Below are positions 12,439-17,406 of a stretch of 17,406 nucleotides of DNA, piece after piece (position 1 is the stretch's first letter; every line of letters begins with the position of its first letter). A program made the translations under genes and the position numbers. Source of the stretch: JANPCX01 sp046094425 (lineage in GTDB: Bacteria; Pseudomonadota; Gammaproteobacteria; Burkholderiales; Burkholderiaceae_C); the NCBI GenBank assembly GCA_046094425.1, contig JBJTHI010000057.1, positions 1-17,406 of the forward strand. The letters are read 5' to 3'. The notes beneath the pieces were generated by a model. It saw only the letters and a program-made list of their open reading frames with translations. It was not told the origin of the DNA and made no database searches.

Positions 12439-13866
12439 ATGAATGACATGACCGAACTCCACCAGGCCGAGCAAGGCGCTTGGCTGCACAACCACCCCTA
12501 CGACGAGATTGTGTTGGGGCAGTCGGCCCGCCTGGTGCGCACGCTCACGCTGGCCGATATTCAAGCGTTCGCGGCGGTCTCGGGCGACACCAACCCCGCC
12601 CATTTGGATCCGGAATACGCCAACGCCACCTTGTTCCACGGCGTCATCGGCCACGGCATGTGGGGCGGTGCGCTCATCAGCACCGTGCTCGGTACGGTTT
12701 TTCCCGGGCCAGGAACGATTTACCTGGAGCAAAACCTGCATTTCAGCCGCCCGGTGCGCATTGGCGACACACTGAACGTCACCGTCACCTGCACGGCCAA
12801 ACACGACGACAAAAAAGCCATCACCCTGGATTGTTTGCTGGTGAATCAACACGGTGCGCGCGTTCTTCATGGCGTGGCGCGTGTGATGGCTCCCACCGAG
12901 AAGCTGCGCATCCCGCGCATTCAGGCTCCACAAATTACCTTGTTCGACCCCGCGCAGCGCCACGCCCAATTGATTGCATTGGGCGCCCATCTAGAGCCCG
13001 TTCGCTGTGGTGTGGTTCACCCCTGCGACGCTCCGTCGCTGCAAGGTGCGCTGGCCGCCCAGCAAAACGGCCTCATCCACGCCGTGTTGATTGCGCCAGA
13101 GAAAAAACTGCGCGCAGTGGCAGTGCAAGCGGAACTGGACTTAACCGGCGTGGAAATCATCAACGTTGAACACAGCCACGCGGCGGCGGAGGTTGCTGCA
13201 CGCATGGCGGCCGAAAAAAACCTGGAAGCGCTGATGAAGGGCAGTTTGCACACCGACGAGTTGATTCACGCCGTGTTGTCGCAAAAGAGTTTGCGCACCG
13301 CGCGGCGCATGTCGCATGTATTTCGCTTTGAAACGCCTCTGTATGCCAAGCCGCTTTACATCACCGACGCGGCCATCAACATCGCCCCCAGCTTGAGCGA
13401 GAAAGCCGACATCGTGCAAAACGCTATTTTGTTTGCGCAAATCATGGGCGTGTTGGAACCCAAGGTGGCCATCTTGTCGGCGGTGGAAACCGTGAACCCG
13501 AACATCACGTCCACTTTGGATGCGGCGGCCCTGTGCAAGATGGCTGATCGTGGGCAAATCAAAGGGGGTTTGCTCGATGGCCCGCTGGCCTTTGACAACG
13601 CCATTTCCATACAGGCAGCGCAGGTCAAAAACATCAACTCGCCCGTGGCAGGCCAGGCCGACATTTTGGTGGCACCCGATTTGGAATCGGGCAACATGAT
13701 GGCCAAACAATTGGAGCACCTGGCCGGGGCCTGCGGCTCGGGCGTGGTGATGGGTGCGCGCGTGCCCATTGCGCTCACCAGCCGCGCCGACACCGCCACC
13801 ACACGCTGCGCCTCGGCCTTGCTCGCCAAACTGGTGGCACACCACCACCGAAGCCAGCCCGCATGA
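12439..13866 (+). CDS. Bifunctional MaoC-type enoyl-CoA hydratase / phosphate acyltransferase
   Basis: A 475-residue fusion. N-terminal hotdog domain (about 15-140) of the MaoC/PhaJ type, hydrating or dehydrating enoyl- and (R)-3-hydroxyacyl-CoA. Its catalytic Asp50 and His55 stand in SGDTNPAHLDPEYA, with the following HGMW segment. The C-terminal domain (about 160-475) is of the phosphate acetyl/butyryltransferase family (LHTDELIHAVL, ARRMSHVFRFETP, ITDAAINIAPSL, LDGPLAFDNAIS, ADILVAPDLESGNMMAKQL), exchanging CoA for phosphate on an acyl group. This architecture is known in proteobacteria. The stop overlaps the kinase start (ATGA at 13863-13866), so acyl phosphate made here is likely passed on to that kinase. 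Preferred acyl chain is not readable; acetyl, propionyl or butyryl are all possible. Confidence 0.93.
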   Translation: MNDMTELHQAEQGAWLHNHPYDEIVLGQSARLVRTLTLADIQAFAAVSGDTNPAHLDPEYANATLFHGVIGHGMWGGALISTVLGTVFPGPGTIYLEQNLHFSRPVRIGDTLNVTVTCTAKHDDKKAITLDCLLVNQHGARVLHGVARVMAPTEKLRIPRIQAPQITLFDPAQRHAQLIALGAHLEPVRCGVVHPCDAPSLQGALAAQQNGLIHAVLIAPEKKLRAVAVQAELDLTGVEIINVEHSHAAAEVAARMAAEKNLEALMKGSLHTDELIHAVLSQKSLRTARRMSHVFRFETPLYAKPLYITDAAINIAPSLSEKADIVQNAILFAQIMGVLEPKVAILSAVETVNPNITSTLDAAALCKMADRGQIKGGLLDGPLAFDNAISIQAAQVKNINSPVAGQADILVAPDLESGNMMAKQLEHLAGACGSGVVMGARVPIALTSRADTATTRCASALLAKLVAHHHRSQPA

Positions 13867-15047
13867 GCATCTTGTCGGTGAACGCGGGTTCGTCGAGCCT
13901 GAAGTTTGCGCTGTACCCGGTTCAAGATGGTCAGCTCGGGGCAGCCAACGTAGTGGGCCACATCGAAGGCTTGGAGCCTGGGGGCCGGCCGCGTTTGCGC
14001 TTTGGCCGTGCCGGCGCCATGATCGAATCAGCCCCCGTGCTGACGCACGAAGCACGTGATGTGTTTGACGCCGCGCTGACCACACTGCACCACTTGCTGT
14101 CCACACATTTCGCGCCACTGAGGCTGCGGGCCATCGCACACCGCGTGGTACACGGCGGCCCCTTTTTTACGCGCAGCTCGCGCGTCACGCCCGAGGTGCT
14201 GGTGCAACTGAGCAGCCTCAATGCGCTCGCGCCTTTGCACCAGCCCCACAACCTGGCGGGCATCCGTGCGTTTGAAGCCCAGTTTCCCCAGGTGCCGCAA
14301 GTGGCGTGTTTCGACACCGCTTTTCACAGCACGCTCTCAGCCCTGGAAACCACCTTTGCCCTCAACCGCCAACTCAGTGAACAAGGTGTGCGCCGCTATG
14401 GCTTTCATGGCCTGTCGTATCAGTACGTGACTCAGGTGCTGCGGCAGTCCGTGCCCCGTGCGGCGGGCTGCACACTGATCGCGCATTTGGGCAATGGGGC
14501 CAGCGTGTGCGCTACCACTGAGTTTCAAAGCCGCGCCACGTCGATGGGGTTTTCCGCCCTGGACGGTTTGATGATGGGCACACGTTGCGGCGCACTCGAC
14601 CCCGGCGTGCTGCTCTACTTGATGGAACAGGGCTGGAGCCACGACCAAATTCAGCGCCTGCTCTACCGCGAGAGCGGCTTGCTTGGTGTTTCCGGCGAGA
14701 GTGCCGACATGCGTTGCTTACACGCGTCAAGGTCTGAGGCCGCGCTTTTCGCTATTCAATTGTTCACCCACCGTGTGGTGCGTGAAGTAGGTGCGTTGAC
14801 GGCCAGCATCGGTGGCCTGGATGTGCTGGTGTTCACCGGCGGCATCGGCGAGCACGATGCTGCTTTGCGCCAAGACGTGTGCGGTGCCCTGGCGTACCTG
14901 GGGGTGTCGATCAACCCCGAGTTCAACCGCAATGCCAACGGCGAAAGGATTTGCGCCATTCACTCGAACCACAGCACAGTTGAAGTGTGGGTGGTGCCCA
15001 ATGACGAAGGACGTGTGGCAGCGCAGGAGGCGCTGGCGTTTGTATAA
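13863..15047 (+). CDS. Acetate/propionate-family kinase
   Basis: ASKHA-fold kinase of 394 residues interconverting acyl phosphate plus ADP with the free acid plus ATP. Family motifs: VNAGSSSLKF at the N-terminus, AHRVVHGG, FDTAFH, RRYGFHGLSYQYV, HLGNGASVCA, SMGFSALDGLMMGTRCGALDPG, VSGESADMR and VFTGGIGEHD near the end. The length is typical for AckA. It overlaps the MaoC-Pta gene by four bases and is the last gene of the operon. It could act as acetate kinase, or as propionate or butyrate kinase depending on the partner; the symbol ackA would be reasonable but the substrate is open. No clear terminator was found in the 90 bases between its stop and the convergent PLP gene. Confidence 0.93.
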   Translation: MSILSVNAGSSSLKFALYPVQDGQLGAANVVGHIEGLEPGGRPRLRFGRAGAMIESAPVLTHEARDVFDAALTTLHHLLSTHFAPLRLRAIAHRVVHGGPFFTRSSRVTPEVLVQLSSLNALAPLHQPHNLAGIRAFEAQFPQVPQVACFDTAFHSTLSALETTFALNRQLSEQGVRRYGFHGLSYQYVTQVLRQSVPRAAGCTLIAHLGNGASVCATTEFQSRATSMGFSALDGLMMGTRCGALDPGVLLYLMEQGWSHDQIQRLLYRESGLLGVSGESADMRCLHASRSEAALFAIQLFTHRVVREVGALTASIGGLDVLVFTGGIGEHDAALRQDVCGALAYLGVSINPEFNRNANGERICAIHSNHSTVEVWVVPNDEGRVAAQEALAFV

Positions 15048-15137
15048 GAAGAAGGGTTTCGCGGATACCAGACATCAAAGAGAACCAGAGCTTTGGGAGC
15101 CGAGGCGAAAGGAGTAAGACTGTTGAGCAAGATGCAC

Positions 15138-16343
15138 TCAGAGCGGTTCCGCCAAGATGTTCAACCCCCGCTCACAGTCCGCCACCAAATCCCCCACCGC
15201 CTCCAGCCCCACCGAGAAGCGCACCAAGGTGCCGCGCCAGGCGGGTTGCTCGCGCATCAAACGCAGGTCGTAAGGCATCACCAGGCTGATGGGGCCAGCC
15301 CAAGAAAAACCGATCTTGAAGAGTTGCAGTGTATCCACAAAGGCGTCCACTTGGGCGGGGCTGTAACGCTCGTCAAACACCACAGAGAACAGCCCCGCCG
15401 CTTGCGTGCACAACGCTTTCCAATTTGCGTGGCCCGGTGATGTGGGCCAAGCTGGATGCAGTACAGCGACCACTTCAGGTCTCTTGGCCCACCAGGCTGC
15501 CAAGGTGCGCGCCGCAGCATCGTGGGCCGCATATCGCAATCCAATGCTGGGCAGGGAACGCAACAGCAGTTCCACATCATTGCCTCCCACGCCCAAACCC
15601 AAGCGCATGTGGGTGGCAGCCAATCGTAGGCGCAGCTCTTCGCCCGCCGTAGTGACCGAACCCATCAGCACATCGGCCCCGCCCGAGGGGTATTTGGTGA
15701 GGGCCTGCATGGAAATGTCCACGCCCAAACCATCGCCAAGGTCAAATGGGTTGAAAGCGATGCCCGCTCCCCAGGTGTTGTCCAGGGCCGTGAGCACACC
15801 GTGGTCACGGCAAATGCGTACGAGCTCAGGCAGGTTGGGGAACTCCATCGTCACCGAACCGGCGGCCTCCAACCACACCAAACGGCTTTGGGGCCCTAGC
15901 AGGGCGCGCAGGCTGTCCGGCTGCATGGCGTCGTAAAACTTGGCGGTGATGCCCCAGCCCGCCAATTCGTTCTGCGCCAAAGCTTTGTTGGGGCCATAGG
16001 CATTGGTGGGAATCAAGACCTCATCACCGGCCTTGAGCAAAGCGAAGTTGATGAGGGCAATGGCGGCAAGCCCACTCGGTGTCAGTAAGGTGTCCTGCCC
16101 GCCTTCCAGTGAAGCAATACGTGCCTCCAGCGTGAAGCTAGTGGGCGTGCCGTGCAGGCCGTAGGTGTAGCCGGTTTTGTCTTTCCACTGGCGGGCTTTG
16201 AGCGCCGCAGTGTTTTCAAAAATCACCGTCGAGGCTTTGTGCACGCCGGGGTTGACCGCCTGAAATCCCGCGGGGGGTTGATAAGGATGGTGGATGAGGG
16301 CGGTGCCGGGCGCAAGCCCGCTCACATCACGCTTGTCGGTCAT
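15138..16343 (-). CDS. metC: Cystathionine beta-lyase-like PLP enzyme
   Basis: A 401-residue Cys/Met-metabolism PLP-dependent enzyme (fold type I), most likely splitting cystathionine into homocysteine, pyruvate and ammonia in methionine synthesis. Seen: TGYTYGLHGTPT with the cofactor-contacting Tyr (about 60-61), the SGLAAIA phosphate-binding region (about 90-96), Asp188 in ALDNTWGAG that contacts the pyridine nitrogen, and the Schiff-base Lys217 in ALTKYPSGGADV. Close relatives (methionine gamma-lyase, cystathionine gamma-synthase) share these motifs, so substrate choice rests on overall resemblance. Its ATG overlaps the rimO stop (ATGA at 16340-16343), so both are probably cotranscribed, although no functional link is evident. 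It converges on the acyl kinase gene. Confidence 0.88.
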   Translation of the reverse strand: MTDKRDVSGLAPGTALIHHPYQPPAGFQAVNPGVHKASTVIFENTAALKARQWKDKTGYTYGLHGTPTSFTLEARIASLEGGQDTLLTPSGLAAIALINFALLKAGDEVLIPTNAYGPNKALAQNELAGWGITAKFYDAMQPDSLRALLGPQSRLVWLEAAGSVTMEFPNLPELVRICRDHGVLTALDNTWGAGIAFNPFDLGDGLGVDISMQALTKYPSGGADVLMGSVTTAGEELRLRLAATHMRLGLGVGGNDVELLLRSLPSIGLRYAAHDAAARTLAAWWAKRPEVVAVLHPAWPTSPGHANWKALCTQAAGLFSVVFDERYSPAQVDAFVDTLQLFKIGFSWAGPISLVMPYDLRLMREQPAWRGTLVRFSVGLEAVGDLVADCERGLNILAEPL

Positions 16344-17406
16344 ACCGGCTGCGCAATCAAATCATGGCCGCGCGTATCAAGGATGCGCGCCTTGGTGAAC
16401 TCGCCCACCTTCAAGGTCTTGGAGGCTTTTTCAGGCGGCATCAAATGCACCACGCCGTCGATCTCGGGGGCATCGGCGTAGCTACGCCCCACCCCGCCCT
16501 TGCGGCCCAAGGCGGGCGCGGAGTCCACCAGCACTTGCATGGTGGCGCCGATGCGTTGGCGCAGCTTGGCGGTGGAAATTTCTTCGGCCACCGCCATGAA
16601 ACGGGCGCGGCGTTCTTCACGCACTTCGGGGGGCAGCGCACCCTCCAGCGCGTTCGCGGTAGCACCCTCAACAGGCGAGTAAGCAAAACAACCGGCACGG
16701 TCGATTTGGGCTTCGCGCATGAAGTCCAGCAAGTATTCAAACTCGCTTTCCGTTTCACCCGGAAAGCCCGCAATGAAGGTGCTGCGAACCACGATCTCCG
16801 GGCACACCTCGCGCCAGCGCAGGATGCGTTCCAAGTTGCGCTCGCCGCTGGCGGGGCGTTTCATGCGTTTGAGCACGTCGGGGTGGGCGTGTTGCAGTGG
16901 CACATCGAGGTAGGGCAAGATTTTTCCCTCGGCCATCAAGGGCAGCAATTCGTCCACATGCGGGTAGGGGTAGACGTAGTGGAGCCGCACCCAGGCCCCG
17001 TGTTGCGCGGCGAGGTCGCCGAGTTTTTCGCACAAGTCGAGCATGCGGGTTTTGACGGGTTTGCCGTCCCAAAACCCGGTGCGGTACTTCACATCCACGC
17101 CATAGGCGCTGGTGTCTTGGCTGATGACGAGCAATTCCTTCACACCGGATTCAAACAAACGCTGCGCTTCACCGAGCACGTCCCCAATCGGGCGCGAGAC
17201 CAAGTCGCCCCGCATGCTGGGGATGATGCAGAAAGTGCAGCGGTGGTTGCAGCCTTCGCTGATCTTCAGGTAGGCGTAGTGTTTGGGCGTGAGTTTGATG
17301 CCGGCGGCTGGCACCAAATCAATAAAGGGGTCATGCGGCTTGGGCACGTGCAAATGCACCGCATCCATCACCTCTTGCGTGGCGTGGGGGCCCGTCACGG
17401 CCAGCA
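16340..17406 (-). CDS. rimO: Ribosomal protein S12 methylthiotransferase, 5' end outside the window
   Basis: A radical SAM enzyme that methylthiolates the conserved Asp of ribosomal protein S12. The N-terminal UPF0004 domain with its extra iron-sulfur cluster is beyond the right edge; the frame is open to the last base (leading LAVTGPHATQEV). Seen: ISEGCNHRCTFC with the three cysteines of the SAM [4Fe-4S] cluster, GVKELLVISQDTSAYGVD, the PYLDVPLQHAHPDVLKRMKR segment, RSTFIAGFPGETE, and the C-terminal TRAM domain (about the last 65 residues). RimO is preferred over MiaB because of the SQDTSAYG and PLQHAHPDVLKRM wording. The stop overlaps the PLP gene start. Confidence 0.93.
   Translation of the reverse strand, partial: LAVTGPHATQEVMDAVHLHVPKPHDPFIDLVPAAGIKLTPKHYAYLKISEGCNHRCTFCIIPSMRGDLVSRPIGDVLGEAQRLFESGVKELLVISQDTSAYGVDVKYRTGFWDGKPVKTRMLDLCEKLGDLAAQHGAWVRLHYVYPYPHVDELLPLMAEGKILPYLDVPLQHAHPDVLKRMKRPASGERNLERILRWREVCPEIVVRSTFIAGFPGETESEFEYLLDFMREAQIDRAGCFAYSPVEGATANALEGALPPEVREERRARFMAVAEEISTAKLRQRIGATMQVLVDSAPALGRKGGVGRSYADAPEIDGVVHLMPPEKASKTLKVGEFTKARILDTRGHDLIAQPV

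Noticed and set aside
13141..14139. 332-codon open frame on the minus strand across the Pta-kinase junction
   Set aside because: Antisense to two well-recognised genes and without any family resemblance.
1..17406. CRISPR array, rRNA or tRNA genes
   Set aside because: No regularly spaced direct repeats and no recognisable rRNA or tRNA sequence were seen on either strand.

Overview
The window reads as part of a betaproteobacterial chromosome, most likely Burkholderiales and close to Comamonadaceae. The basis is GC-rich core genes with beta-type sequences (guaB, guaA, smpB, ratA/rnfH, a DUF4124 protein, rimO, a MaoC-Pta fusion) in a beta-like order. No rRNA, tRNA or CRISPR was seen. The genus cannot be fixed from the sequence alone.

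Left part (1 to about 4731): a mobile region next to the 3' end of guaA. It opens with the C-terminal part of an IS3-family transposase whose right end appears to run into a small gene. A tightly packed minus-strand series follows: an AlpA-like DNA-binding protein and four unrecognised small proteins, joined by three ATGA overlaps and one 7-base gap. Further right are an unrecognised 242-residue gene and a DUF4102-type tyrosine integrase, 14 bases apart. The integrase gene starts about 200 bases from the guaA stop. These genes look less GC-rich than the flanks and match no core function, as expected of an integrative island at the known guaA hotspot. The distal attachment site is not in the window.

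Middle (4732-11263): guaB, an MFS exporter-like gene and guaA form a minus-strand operon. guaB and guaA make XMP from IMP and then GMP from XMP; the transporter between them is translationally coupled to guaB. Divergent to guaB is a secreted DUF4124 protein. It converges on rnfH-ratA across a short spacer packed with perfect hairpins. smpB (trans-translation) is divergent to ratA.

Right part (11264-17406): a 234-bp MITE-like element with 15-bp terminal inverted repeats and a 5-bp target duplication sits exactly at the smpB stop codon. After it comes a plus-strand operon: a FabI-like enoyl reductase, a MaoC hydratase fused to a phosphate acyltransferase, and an acetate/propionate-type kinase. 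Together they could turn hydroxyacyl or enoyl thioesters into an acyl phosphate and then acid plus ATP. Converging on it is the minus-strand pair rimO (5' end outside the window) and a cystathionine beta-lyase-like PLP gene, with an ATGA overlap.

The best candidates for something undescribed are the compact AlpA-led island operon, the MITE, the hairpin cluster between the DUF4124 gene and rnfH, and the transporter inside the guanine nucleotide operon.
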